From positions 31,308,727 to 31,372,726 of the forward strand of contig CM038048.1 of assembly GCA_021397845.1 (NCBI GenBank): DNA of 64,000 nt, given 5' to 3'. Position numbers and translations under genes: made by a program. Within the stretch, counting starts at the first letter, position 1, and the number at the start of each line of letters is the position of its first letter. The notes beneath the pieces are model-generated. The model saw only the letters and a list, made by a program, of their open reading frames with translations, ran no database searches and was not told the DNA's origin. Shown piece after piece: positions 21,278 through 32,271 of the stretch. This DNA comes from Areca catechu. Lineage: Eukaryota; Streptophyta; Magnoliopsida; Arecales; Arecaceae.

Positions 21278-23492
21278 CTAGTTTGGCACGGTGGCAGAAT
21301 CCTCAGGCTGGGGCGCGCGCTCTCCGTCTTCGCCATCGGCAGGTGGCTGCTCGGAGGGCTGCTCTGGAGCTGCAGCCGCGTCGCCCGCTGCAACTGGAGC
21401 CTCGCCGGTGGGCTCCTGCCTTCTACCGCCGAGAGCCACCCCACTGAGGTTGAGCTCGGGGTAGAAGGAGCCCACCTTCTCCCGGCACACCTGGAACCCC
21501 TTCAGGAAGGAGTCCACGGCGGCCTCCCGGACCTCGGAGACATACTCGTCGGAGGCCCGGAATCTCGGGACGGCCTCCTGCGCCTCCCGCTTCGAAGCCT
21601 CCAACAGCCCGTTGATGTAGGAGCTCTTCTCCCTGGCTGCGCTCGCCTCTCTCTGGGCCTCCTCCACCTGGCACTCCAGCGACTGGGACTGAGCTCGGAG
21701 GAGAGCCCTCTCCGCCGCGTCCTCCTCCACGCGCCGCTGGTTGGAGATCCTCTCCTCGGACAGAGAGGCCTCCAGTTCCTTGACGCGCCCCTTGGCGCGC
21801 GCCAGGTCGGATTGCAGGGCCTGGTTACTCCCCCGCAGCTCGACCCCCTTCTCCATGAGGCCCTTCACGTCGGCTGCGAGTTTGCCGAGCTTCTCCTCCT
21901 TCTTGGCATCCTTCTTGGCGTACCTTGCGAGGAAATTCCTCAGCAGTAGTACGTCCGTCTCGATCTGCATAAAAATGAGAGGTCGGTCAACTAAAATTCA
22001 GCTGGAACTTTGAAGGGGAAGGTTCCGAGTGCGGACTTACCATGAAGAGTTGCGGGAGGATCCCGAGCAGAGCGTTGGCGTAGTCCCGGCTGCCCCTCAG
22101 TCGGTGGTCCCGGGAGGTACAAGCAAACTCCATCACCCTCTTCGCGAGCCCCTGATCACGGATCACGGAGCATCGACTCGTGATGGTCGGCGGCGGGGCG
22201 GAAAGATCGATGGCAGGAGCGACCGCCCCCCCATGCGGGACTGCCACCGGCGGGGCAGCTAGAGTCACGGGCGACGCCGTCGGAGCTGCGGTGGAGGCAG
22301 GCACTACCAGGGAGGGAACTAGGCCTCCCTCTTCTGCGGCCCCGTCAAGGCGGATGACGGGGGCGTCGGTGGCCCGGGGCCGAGGTGGCCTGGGCACGGG
22401 AGCTGCAACTGCTGGACCGGGGGCGGGCGTCGGCACGGCCTCCTGGCTTGCCTCGGTGCGAGCCCTCTTCGCCGCGGGCTCGTCTCCCTCGGTGGTGTCC
22501 CTCTGAGCTGCGCCCTCCAGAAGGTTCTCCAGGGAGAACTTCATACCTGCAATGGAAAGGAGGTCGGTCAGCCCAGTTAAAGAAAGAAAGGGAGAAAGGG
22601 GGGAAGTGCAGAGTAGGAGAGAAGGCTGAGCCTCACCCGGCTCCCGGATGGGACTGATCCCCGCCTCGAACAAGTTCTGCTTCGAGAGCAGAACGTCGAG
22701 CGAAGGGACCACATCGCTTAGTAGCAGGGAATAAGCCTCCTGGTCCGTCGGCTCGACTTGGGAGTTCCGGTTCGGGGACCGATCTGGCTCGCTCCAGGCC
22801 CAGTCGACGTCCTCGACCGAGGCAAAAAAGAACCGGTTCTTCCAACCCTTGATGGAAGAAGGGAGGTCGAACCGGAGACACCTAGGTCGGGGTGAAATGT
22901 ACCACTAGCCATCATTGGTGGAGTGCCGCTTCAGGGTGAAAAGGGCCTTGAAGAGAGAGAAATGGGCAACGAACCCATGAAAGTGATAGAAGACGATGAA
23001 GGCGAAGATGACCCGGACGGCGTTGGGAGCCAACTGGGCCGGGACCAGGCGGAAGTGACTGAGGAAGGATAGAAAGAAAGGGTGCAGGGGAAACCGAAGA
23101 CCCCCTGGGAGGAAGTCCTCGTAGAAAGCTATACGGCCGGGGCCACTCAAGGTGACGCGATCCCCAGGCCACGGAAGAGAGAGATGGATCGACCCTGGGA
23201 TGCCATAGACTTCCCGGAGCAAGGAAAGGTCACCTTCGGTCATCGTTGAAACGTGACCGGAGGGACCGACAGAAGAAAGGGCCGGAGGAGGAAGCGAAGA
23301 AATAGGGCTGACAGAGATCGCGGGGGGAGACCTGGGAACCCAAGGGATACCTATGGTTATGACCCCAGGCTGGAGCCGCCTACGGACCTCCTCTGGGATC
23401 ACCTCCGCTTCCGAGGAGGAAGACGATGGAGTCCTCGGTCGGGACGGACCGGCCTCGTCCGGGTTAGACGAAACATGGCGGCGGCGCGCCAT
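21278..23492 (-). pseudogene. Opposite-strand two-intron gene of TAT-1, nearly intact
   Basis: Best-preserved of the three copies. Exon 1 is 23492-22637: MARRRHVSS start, Ser-rich linker, then the Transposase_28-like domain with GGLRFPLHPFF and LVPAQLAPNAVRVIF. Intron 1 is 22636-22547 (90 nt, GT-AG, no stop in it). Exon 2 is 22546-22041 (MKFSLENLLEG, then Ala/Pro-rich). Intron 2 is 22040-21965 (76 nt, GT-AG). Exon 3 is 21964-21278, a heptad-rich Glu/Lys/Arg coiled coil with a DSFLKGF segment near its end. The only disruption I see is one TAG at 22907-22905 where a Trp (TGG) is expected. About 683 codons spliced. Function is unknown. Transcription from its own promoter near 23500-23900 is inferred only. 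Confidence 0.82.
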
Positions 23493-23970
23493 GGAGAAGG
23501 AAGTGGTGAAGGAAGGTCGCTAAGGGAAGGGGACGGAGCAAGAAGGCAAACGAAGGCACTCACCGAAATGCACTGTGCAAAAGAGGCGGCAACTCGGGGG
23601 AGTGGAAGATAGCCTGCTGCAAACCGTCGACGGAGCGTGAGAAAGGGAAAGGGCCTCATTCCGGAAAGTTCCCTCCTTTCAAATTCGATCGACAGCGGCC
23701 GTACCCGTCATTCCATTCCGGACCGTCAGATGGATTTCGCGTGGGCGCACGCCCGACACCGACGCTTCGGTTGCGGGGAAACGGCCTCCGTTTTGAAGCG
23801 ACGCATTAATTGCAACCGGAAAGGCGATGCGTGGTGACCTCTTATAGGACCTTGGGTGCAGCGCGGAACGGCGACGAGGATCGTGGCAATCATGGCGCGA
23901 GATCTTCGCCTTCCCCACGTCATCTCTGCATTAAATCCCCACGTTCCAAGCCATGACGCCTCAACGGAAC
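23493..23970. other. Spacer upstream of the opposite-strand gene
   Basis: GC-rich, no supported ORF. It corresponds to 5330-5791 of TAT-2 (inverted) and shares sequence with it, such as the cluster around CATTCCGGA and GACGGGTATGGCTGC. It would hold any promoter of the opposite-strand gene. Confidence 0.45.
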
Positions 23971-23988
23971 GGGGGGATGGGGGGCAAC
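23971..23988 (+). other. TAT-1 polypurine tract
   Basis: GGGGGGATGGGGGGCAAC directly before the 3' LTR; the last 11 bases match the TAT-2 tract. Confidence 0.82.
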
Positions 23989-26444
23989 TGTTACGGCCGT
24001 TACGATGACGTGGCATACCTCAGATTTCGCTGGGCGTGATTCGAGCCACGTGGAGTTTTTCGACAAGATCAGATGTGGCTCCGCCTCGGTCGAAGTCAGT
24101 CCGGGCCTCCCTACCGCTCCGCCAGGTGTCCACCCAAGAGGGGTCCACCTTGGCCGAGGCCAGCGGCCCCTTGCTCCCTCGCCAGGTGGTGCCTTGAGAC
24201 GGTCCCACCTCAGTCAAGGTCGAGCCGGGCCCCCTCGCTCCTTCGCCAGGTGGCGCCCAGAGACGGGACCACCTCGGCCGAAGTCGAGCGCCCCTCTGCC
24301 ACTCCACCAGGTGTCCACCCAGGAGGGGTCCACCTTGGCCGAATTCGGCGGCCCCTTGCTCCCTCGCCAGGTGGCGCCCTGAGACGGTCCCACCTAAGTC
24401 GAGGTCAAGTCGGGCCCCCTCGCTCCTTCGCCAGGTGGCACCCGGAGACAGGACCACCTGGGCCGAAGTCGAGCGCCCCTCTACCGCTCCGCCAGGTATC
24501 CACCTAGGAGGGGTCCACCTCGGTCGAAGCCGGCGGCCCCTTGCTCCCTCGCCAGGTGGCGCCCTGAGACGGTCCCACCTCAGCCGAGGTCGAGCCGGGC
24601 CCCCTCGCTCCTTCGCCAGGTGGCACCCGGAGACGGGACCACCTCGGCCGAAGTCAAGCGCCACTCTGCCGCTCCGCCAGGTATCCACCCAGGAGGGGTC
24701 CACCTCGGTCGAAGCCAGCGGCCCCTTGCTCCCTCGCCAGGTGGTGCCCTGAGACGGTCCCACCTCAGCTGAGGTCGAGCCAGGCCCTCTCGCTCCTTCG
24801 CCAGGTGGCGCCAGGAGACGGAACCACCTCGGCCGAAGTCGAGCACCTCTCTGCCGCTCCGCCAGGTGTCCACCCAGGAGGGGTCCACCTCGGCCGAAGT
24901 CGGCGGCCCCTTGCTCCATCGCCAAGTGGTGCCCTGAGACGGTCCCACCTCAGCCGAGGTCGAGCCGGGCCCTCTCGCTCCTTCGCCAAGTGGTGCCTAG
25001 AGACGGGACCACCTCGGCCGAAGTTGAGTGCCCCTCTGCCGCTCCGCCAGGTGTCCACCCAGGAGGGGTCAACCTCGGCCGAAGCCGGCGGCCCCTTGCT
25101 CCCTCGCCAGGTGGCGCCCTGAGACGGTCCCACCTCGGCCGAGGTCGAGCCGGGCCCCCTCTGCCGCTCCGCCAGGTGGCGCTCGGAGACGGGACCACCT
25201 CGGCCGAAGTCGAGCGCCCCTCTGCCACTCCGCCAGGTGTCTACCCAGGAGGGGTCCACCTCGGCCGAAGCCGGCGGCCCATTGCTCCCTCGCCAGGTGG
25301 CGCCCTGAGACGGTCCCACCTCAACCGAGGTCAAGCCGGGCCCTCTCGCTCCTTCGCTAGGTGGCGCCCGGAGACGGGACTACCTCGGTCGAAGTCGAGC
25401 GCCCCTCTACCGCTCCGCCAGGTGTCCACCCAGGAGGGGTCCACCTCGGCCGAAGCCGGCGGCCTCTTGCTCCCTCGCCAGGTGGCGCCTTGAGACGGTC
25501 CCATCTCAGCCGAGGTCAAGCCAGGCCCTCTCGCTCCTTCGCCAGGTGGCGCCCAGAGACGGGACCACCTCGGTCGAAGTCGAGCGCCCCTCTGCCGCTC
25601 CGCCAGGTGTCCACCCAAGAGGGGTCCACCTCGGCCGAAGCCGGCCAACCTGTGCGGTGAAGCCTCCGAGGAGCAGGAGCACGGGCCCCGAGATTGCCCC
25701 TCGAGCCGTGCGCGCCGCACCCCGAAAGAAGCGCCCGTACGGTCGGCAGTGACACGCGAAACATCGCTTACATCGGCCCGACAGGTTCCGCAGTCAAGAG
25801 GCGAAGTCCTGACAAAACAGGACACGATAACATGCATCGTTGGCGCCAGGGAAGGAGAGCGCTCACGCTCGGCCCAATGTTTGGTCGGCGGTCTGGCCGA
25901 CACCCTCCCTTTACTCTTTCCTCGCTAGGCCCGGCAAGCAAGGTGGGGAGGCCGCCGAGTTCTTTGGTCCAAAAGGGAAAGGAGAAAGAGATGGAGGGGA
26001 GAAGGTGAAAGCGACGAGGGGGCCTCCCAAAGGCGGCAAACAAAAAGACAACGTGAGGAGTTAAATGGAAGGGGAGAGTAAACGACCAGGTAAGCAAAAA
26101 AACGGAGGCTGGAAAAAGAAGAAGCACCAAGAGCAGGATCCAAGATCCCAAGAGGGGACCTTTGGCGCGAGCTCGGTGGAGGAACCCGGCCGGATTTCTA
26201 TCCTTCCTGAGACCTTTCTTGCTAGCACAATCTCTAAGTTTGGGACTCCTTTGGGGGCCCGTCTCGGAGATTCTGTTCCCTCTCGCCGTTTACTGACTTG
26301 ACCGTCGGAGCTCCCTCGCTGGGATACCCGGCTAGGGCTTCTGACCTTGTCTTACAGGATTGAGAGCCAGGAGACCCCGGGACGAGACGGTCTAGTCAAA
26401 TCGGCGGCTTCGAAGCCACAGGCGCGGCGGCGAGATCGGCAACA
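23989..26444 (+). repeat. TAT-1 3' LTR
   Basis: Partner of 950-3401. It carries the 185-bp array at about 24100-25650 with the unit marker at 24124, 24309, 24494, 24679, 24864, 25049, 25235, 25420 and 25605. That is nine copies, as in the 5' LTR. The ACTTGACCGTCGGAG motif is at 26296-26310. It ends ...GGCAACA at 26444 and SIRE-1 gag resumes after the target duplication. Confidence 0.93.
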
Positions 26445-26449
26445 TAATA

Positions 26450-26703
26450 CTATGCAAAAACCCTTCAAATCAAGTATTCCTGTTTCTGCATCTGTTATAG
26501 CTTCAAAGCATGCATCATTCAAAAATGACAAAATTATTTGTCATGCATGTCATAGAATTGGGCATAAATCTTATCAATGCAATTTCTTGAAAAATTTCAT
26601 GAGTAGTGCATTGAAATATAGAACCATTTAGATTCCAAAGGGAACTAATATTGCTAACCCGAAAGGACCCAAGTTAGCTTGGGTACCTAAAATCACTCAT
26701 TGA
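26450..26703 (+). pseudogene. gag: SIRE-1 gag, C-terminal part (second zinc knuckle)
   Basis: Frame 1 resumes the gag cut at 949. A second CCHC knuckle lies at 26539-26580 (C-H-A-C ... G-H ... C). In-frame stops follow at 26629-26631 and at 26701-26703; the latter stands where SIRE gag would normally end before protease. Very similar to 50160-50408 of SIRE-2. Confidence 0.85.
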
Positions 26704-28320
26704 TTGTTTTGCAGGATTGTCTTGCAGTCCAAAAATCAAAATGATATCTTGATAGTAGCTGTTCAAGGCATATGACGGGTGACAAGGATCAATTTATCAC
26801 CCTACAAATGAAAGGAGGATTGGTTACTTTCGAAGATAATGGTAAAGGAAGAATAATTGGAATCGGTAAGATTAAATAACCCCCTGTACTTCTATTGAAG
26901 ATGTGCTGCTAGTAGATAAATTGAAGCATAATTTATTAAGTATTAGTCAATTGTGTAATAAAGATTTTAAAGTTATCTTTGAATCATCTATGTGTATAGT
27001 AACTAACTCTCTTGACTCTAGCAACAAATTCATTGGCCATAGACTTGGAAATATTTATATGGTGGATCTAAATGATTTAGCCATGCCTAGTAGTTCCAGT
27101 TTAGTAGCAATAAATGCTAAGACCAAGGAGTCATGTTTATTATGGCAAAAATGATTAGGTCATGCTAGCATACTTACTATTGCCAAATTAATCTCAAAGA
27201 ATCTAGTTAGAGGTTTGCCTCACTTCAAAGTTGATCTTAATTATGTATGTGATGCTTGTCAATTAAGCAAACAAACTATGGAGAGTTTTAAATCGAAAAA
27301 TGTTATTTCAACGACTAGACCCCTTGAGCTACTTTATATGGACTTATTTGGACCAACTAGGACCACAAGCCTAGGAGGTATGAAATATGGTCTTGTGATT
27401 GTAGATGGCTTTTTTAGATTCACATGGATATTATTTATTGCACATAAAGATGAAACTTTTGATGTTTTTCAAAAATTTCATAAAAAGGTTTCAAATGAGA
27501 AAAATCTTTCTGTTATCTCTATTAGAAGTGATCATGGAACTGAATTTCAAAATCAATTCTTTGATGAATATTGCATTGAGCATGGCATTGATCACAACTT
27601 CTCTGCTCCTTGAACACTACAACAAAATGGTGTTGTAGAGAGAAAGAATAGGACTTTGGAAGAGATGGCTAGAATGATGTTATGTGGAGGTAATCTTCCA
27701 AGGTACTTTTAAGCAGAAGCCGTGAACACTGCCTGTTATATACTAAACCGAGTCTTGATACGACCAATTTCAAAGAAAACCCCCTATAAGCTTTGGAATG
27801 GAAGAAAACCAAATATTAATTATTTTCATATTTTTGGGTGTAAATGCTTTGTGTTAAATAATGGGAAGGATAATCTAGGAAAGTTTGATGCAGAATCTGA
27901 TGAATCTATATTCCTTGGTTATTCATTATATAGCAAAACATATACAGTGTTTAACAAGAGGACTCTTACTGTAAAAGAGTCAATTCATGTTATCTTTGAT
28001 GAAGCTAACCCCTTACCATCTAGAAAAGATGAGTGCATAGATAATGATGCAGGTACACTACAAAAGGAAATGAATGATCTAAACATTCAAGACAAGCCAA
28101 TGTAAGATTGAAGTGAAATGGTAAGCAAGGATCATGCTGATTTACCAAAGGAATGGAGGTATGTAATTTCACATCCCAAAGATCTAATCATTGGTTATCC
28201 TTTTCATGGTGTTAGGACTAAGTCAGCACATAGAGATGCACATGACTACCTAGCCTTTGTCTCTCAAATTAAACCAGTTTGAAAGGAATAATGTTTGGAC
28301 ACTAGCTAGTAGACCTACAT
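26704..28320 (+). pseudogene. pol: SIRE-1 protease and integrase
   Basis: Protease starts in frame 3 with YLDSSCSRHMTGD at 26745-26783; the usual DSG is DSS. A 1-nt deletion near 26870 moves the frame to 2. Then come a GAG-pre-integrase segment (26903-27154), the zinc region with CDACQLSK, and the integrase core with MDLFGP (about 27339), SDHGTEF (about 27529) and NGVVERKNRTLEEMA (about 27628). Stops at 27152, 27611 and 27710 and a decayed C-terminal part after 28105 break it. The stretch about 28260-28330 is shorter than in SIRE-2, so a small deletion lies there. Confidence 0.9.
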
Positions 28321-28329
28321 ACCATCCTA

Positions 28330-29351
28330 TAATAGAAACCTAATGGGTCTATAGGAACACACTGGATGAAAATGGTAAAGTAAATAGAAATAAAGCAAGG
28401 TTGATAGCAAATGAATTCAATCAAAAAGAAGATATCGATTTTGATGAAACTTATGCACCTATAGCAAGACTTGAGACCATTAGATTACTTCTTGCATTTG
28501 CTTGCTACATGAACTTTAAACTCTTTCAAATGAATATCAAAAGTACTTTTCTAAATGAACTTATTTCTAAACAAGTTTTTGTAGAACAACCACCAGGATT
28601 TGAAAATCATGTTTTTCCGAATCATGTGTTTAAGTTGAACAAAGCTTTATATAATTTGACACAAGCACCTAGGGCCTGGTATGATAGATTGAGCATGTTT
28701 TTACTTAAAAATGATTTCAAAAGAGGAAATGTTGACAAAACTCCTTTTAATGGCATGTCAACTATACAAATATACATTGATGATATTATCTTTGGCACAA
28801 TTAATGAAAGTTTTCGTGAAGAATTTACTGAGCTAATGCAGGTTGAGTTTGAAATGAGCTTTATGGGTGAGCTCAACTACTTCCTTGGATTACAAGTCAA
28901 ACAAATGAAGGAAGGAATCTTTATAAGACAAGCCAAGTACATCAAGAAATTAATCAAGAAATTTGGCATGAAAACAAGCAAAGAAGCTAGCATACCCATA
29001 AGTCCTACCTGCAGGCTAGACAAAGATGAAAGTGGATCCAACATTGACCAAAAGCTATATAAAGGTATGTTATGATCCCTTTTATATTTGACAGCCAGTA
29101 GGCCTGATTTCTTGTACAGTGTATGTGTCTATGCTAGATTTCAAGGTAATCTTAAAGAAACACATATGCTTGCTATTAAAAGAATTTTCAAATACTTGAA
29201 AGGTACAAGTAACTTAGATCTTTGTTATTCTAAAGAATCATCCTTGAATGTGCCAACTGAAAACCAACTTGCTGATATCTTTACCAAACCATTGAATTTA
29301 GATAGGTTTGCAATGATCAGAAATAAACTAGGATTATATGATCCTTTCTAG
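28330..29351 (+). pseudogene. pol: SIRE-1 reverse transcriptase and truncated RNase H
   Basis: Frame 3. RT has the fingers region (NKARLIANEFNQKEDIDF), a VEQPPGFENH segment and the catalytic YIDD at 28773-28784. A stop follows at 29073. The RNase H is internally deleted: the frame passes at about 29245 straight from the connection region (LKGTSNLDLCYSKESS) to the C-terminal ENQLADIFTKPL segment, so most catalytic residues are missing. It ends at 29349-29351. In the RT there is also a loss just before the YIDD strand, around 28735. Confidence 0.88.
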
Positions 29352-29648
29352 AACCACCTCCAGAGTCTTAAGGATAATGTATTTAGATAACCTTCTGATC
29401 CAAATCCCAAAATGTTATGAGCCTTGATTGAAATACAATTTTTTTTTTTTGCTCCCTCTGCTCGAGCCAACTCGAGCAGATGAACTGTTGGTCGAGCCAG
29501 CTCTGATGTCGAGCCGTCTCTTTTTAATTCGAGCCGTAGGGTTTTGTTCTTACTATTCTTGCTCCTAAACCCTATTCCATTCCTTCCAAGAAACTTTCCA
29601 AACTTCTCTAAACTTCCATAAACCTTCTCTAAACTCAATTTCTTCACT
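29352..29648 (+). other. SIRE-1 spacer between pol and the env-like ORF
   Basis: Non-coding. Contains a T-run near 29443 and three CTCGAGCC/GAGCCGT-type motifs (29460-29530) of the same kind as the LTR palindromes. A CT-rich leader lies just before the ATG at 29649. Confidence 0.5.
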
Positions 29649-31541
29649 ATGGCACCAAGGAGAGTAGTTGGGAAGAAATATGGGAGAATTGGTGATGCGG
29701 CTCCACAAGAACGAAGAACGAATTTTTGAAAAGATAATGTCTCCCGGAATGAACCACAGCTTGAAGAAGAAAGCCCTATTTCTCCAAGCCAAATGTCCCT
29801 AGGTATGCGACCAATCACTACTAGCCGACGTATTTTGTTCGAATATCTAAGAAAAATCGGTTTTGTGATTGGAGATCTTATTGAGAACCAAGGCTGGAAT
29901 TTGTGTTCACTGGATATCAAGACCTATCCAAACCTAATAAGAATGTTCTATAAAAATTTAAGGTTTGGAGAGAATTTCATTGAGTCCTCAGTTAAAGGAA
30001 AGAGGATAATTATCTCTGTTGAAATCCTAGGAAGTGTTTTGGAAATGCCTTTTGAAGGCACAGAATTTCTTGTACTGAAGGATAGAACCAAGGCATTACA
30101 AACAGTTTTGGAAAGAGCTGAGGTAAATAAGATTGGGATTCTCAAAGCAAGCAAGTTGTCCATTGAAATGAGACTCCTACATAACTTTATTAGCCGAATC
30201 TTCTTACCTAGAACAGGTCGATTCGACTGGGTAAGTGAAAGGGATTTATGTTTTATGGAACTCTTAAATAATGGAGAAAAGATTAATTTGCCTGTAATTA
30301 TGATTAGCCAAATGAAGGAGGCAATCAGGAAAGTTAAAGCCTGCTTGCTATATGGAATGATTCTTTCAATCTTCTTTCAAAGAGCAAGTTTAGACTTGAC
30401 AGGAGAAGACAATAAGGCATTACTCCACATTGACACATACACAGCCAAGACCCTTCAGAGAATGGGATACTTGTTAACAGATGGTACCTGGAAAAAGAAA
30501 ACTGACACTCCTATAGTTGAAGAGACTGAAGAAGTCCAAGAACAAATAGAAGAAGCGACTGGTGAAGGCATCACAATGCACATCCCTGAGCCACAGCCAC
30601 AACAGGAATCCCCTGTCCAGATGGACTTCGATACTTCTTTTCCAGATATTTCTATCCCTGACTTGCCTGACATGCCATACAGCACACCTACCTTTGATCA
30701 GGCTACAAACATTCCAAGTCATGATCAAGCTGCTACTACTCCTATCATGAACACTTCAATGATACAAGACTTCTTGGCATAACAAATGAACAATATGACT
30801 GAATCCATTAAGTCTTCCATGGGTGAAATGTTTAGAGTATTTCAAAAATCAGTCAATGACAGGCTAACCCAGTTTGGAGAACAAATAAATGATCTAAAAG
30901 GAAGAATTGAAAATATTGAAACCTCCAAAGCTGCAGCAACCAATACAACTAGTACAACCATGATAGATGTCCAACCGATCCTTCAGTTGATTACATCAAG
31001 TTCAGACTCTATCAAAAGCTCAGTCACTCAAATCTTTGAAGCCTACAGAACTGAGATGGATAACTTGAGGGTCAGAATGGGATCACTTGAAGCAGGAAAA
31101 AGGATGGAGGAAGATTATACCAAAGGTATTGGTATAATTAGAAGTGAATTTGGAAGATTAAAAGGTTCAGCCGAAGCATTTGCCAATGTTCAAGCTTCAG
31201 AAATGCTTTCACCACAAAAAGAAATGGCAGTAATCAAAGAAGGAATGGAAGACTTGGTTGCTTCTAGAAGTGTAAAGAAAGTTGAAGCCGAATTGAAGTC
31301 AATGAGCAGCTTTCTGTGAAAAATGATGGGCAAGATTGAAGATATCCTAGCTACTCTCAAGACTCCCTCTAGATCCTTTTCTAGTCACTCAGGCCATCCA
31401 AGACAACCTGCTCCACACATCAGAACACCTGGATCTCATGATATTACACAATTCATTGATCCTATTACTTCTCTACCTCCTGGAATTCAAATCCCTGGCC
31501 AAACTTCCTCAAAACCTAGCATAGACATAGACAGTGACTAA
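29649..31541 (+). pseudogene. SIRE-1 env-like third ORF
   Basis: One frame-3 ORF of 631 codons after pol, broken only by stops at 29727, 30780 and 31317; no frameshift. N-terminal part (from about 29800) is a globular region with an FEYLRKIGF start and a PFEGTEF segment, resembling the plant transposon-protein domain found after pol in Sireviruses. A Glu/Pro/Gln-rich linker follows (about 30500-30770). The C-terminal third (30786-31319) is predicted coiled coil, as reported for SIRE1-type env-like proteins. I see no clear signal peptide, and membrane segments are weak at best. Role is unknown; an envelope function has not been shown for this class. Confidence 0.78.
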
Positions 31542-32257
31542 GTGTATTACCTTTTTGTACTTTGTACTAAACTTTTGAAATGAAATGAAAGTGCATCTTT
31601 TGTCTAATTATTTTTTCAAATTCTCTATGAATTGAATGTTTGATTGCTCTTACAATGATTAATATTTTAATTAGAATTTCAAGATAAATATGAGAAAGTG
31701 AAATTATCTCAAACAATTTTAAATACTTTCTCAATCTATTTTAAAATCTAAGCTTAATTCTTACTCAACCTTTTTGATTCATTGACAAAAAGGGGGATAG
31801 AAAGTATTGCATGAAAAAGATAAACCATTGATACTTCAAAGCTTTGATACACATTTACTACATATTTGCTCTGATACTTGAAATGAACATGTATTGATAT
31901 TTCAAGCTCTGATGCTTTAAGTTCTGACTTATAATGTTTAACGCCTGAATTACATTTTCTTTACAAACTCTGATACATAATGACTTTGATACATAATGTT
32001 TTACACTTCAACATTTGTTAGCTCTGTTGATTAAAGCTTTTGAGCTTTGAAATGTAAAATTGAATGAAGAGTTTGCCAAAACATTAAGTATTTTATTGAG
32101 GGGGAGATTATCTCTCTAAGCCCTAATTCTCCTCTCATTGTTTGGCACTAACTGAAGTCAATTTGCTCTACTTGTTCATATACTCTTGTAAATATAATCA
32201 AACAAGCAATTATAAAGTTTTATATTGATTTTTCATGCCCAGTGTTTTGTCATTATC
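31542..32257 (+). other. SIRE-1 3' untranslated region with extra purine tracts
   Basis: AT-rich and non-coding. Besides the tract next to the LTR it has AAAAAGGGGGAT at about 31789-31800 and AGGGGGAGAT at 32099-32108. Multiple purine tracts in this region are a known Sirevirus trait. A degenerate repetition of CTCTGATAC/CTTTGATAC words occurs at 31845-32040. Confidence 0.6.
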
Positions 32258-32271
32258 AAAAAGAGGGAGAT
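32258..32271 (+). other. SIRE-1 polypurine tract
   Basis: AAAAAGAGGGAGAT directly before the TGTTGATCCC start of the 3' LTR. Confidence 0.85.

Larger units (their letters stand above)
950..26444 (+). mobile_element. TAT-1: Tat-lineage Ty3/gypsy element inserted in SIRE-1 gag
   Basis: GC-rich gypsy element with LTRs at 950-3401 and 23989-26444, both starting TGTTACGGCC and ending GGCAACA. The flanking 5-mers are gaata (945-949) and taata (26445-26449), a target duplication with one mismatch. Removing the element restores the SIRE-1 gag frame. Internal order: PBS, gag-pro-pol on the plus strand (itself split by TAT-2 at 4026-15931), a minus-strand two-intron gene (21278-23492), and a purine tract. 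RT before integrase, plus a second RNase H, identifies the Tat lineage. Gag and pol carry several stops and two or more frameshifts, so it is not autonomous. Confidence 0.95.

Noticed and set aside
26347..26631. Single 94-codon protein starting inside the TAT-1 LTR
   Set aside because: The first part is LTR sequence; only the part from 26450 is coding, as the resumed SIRE-1 gag.
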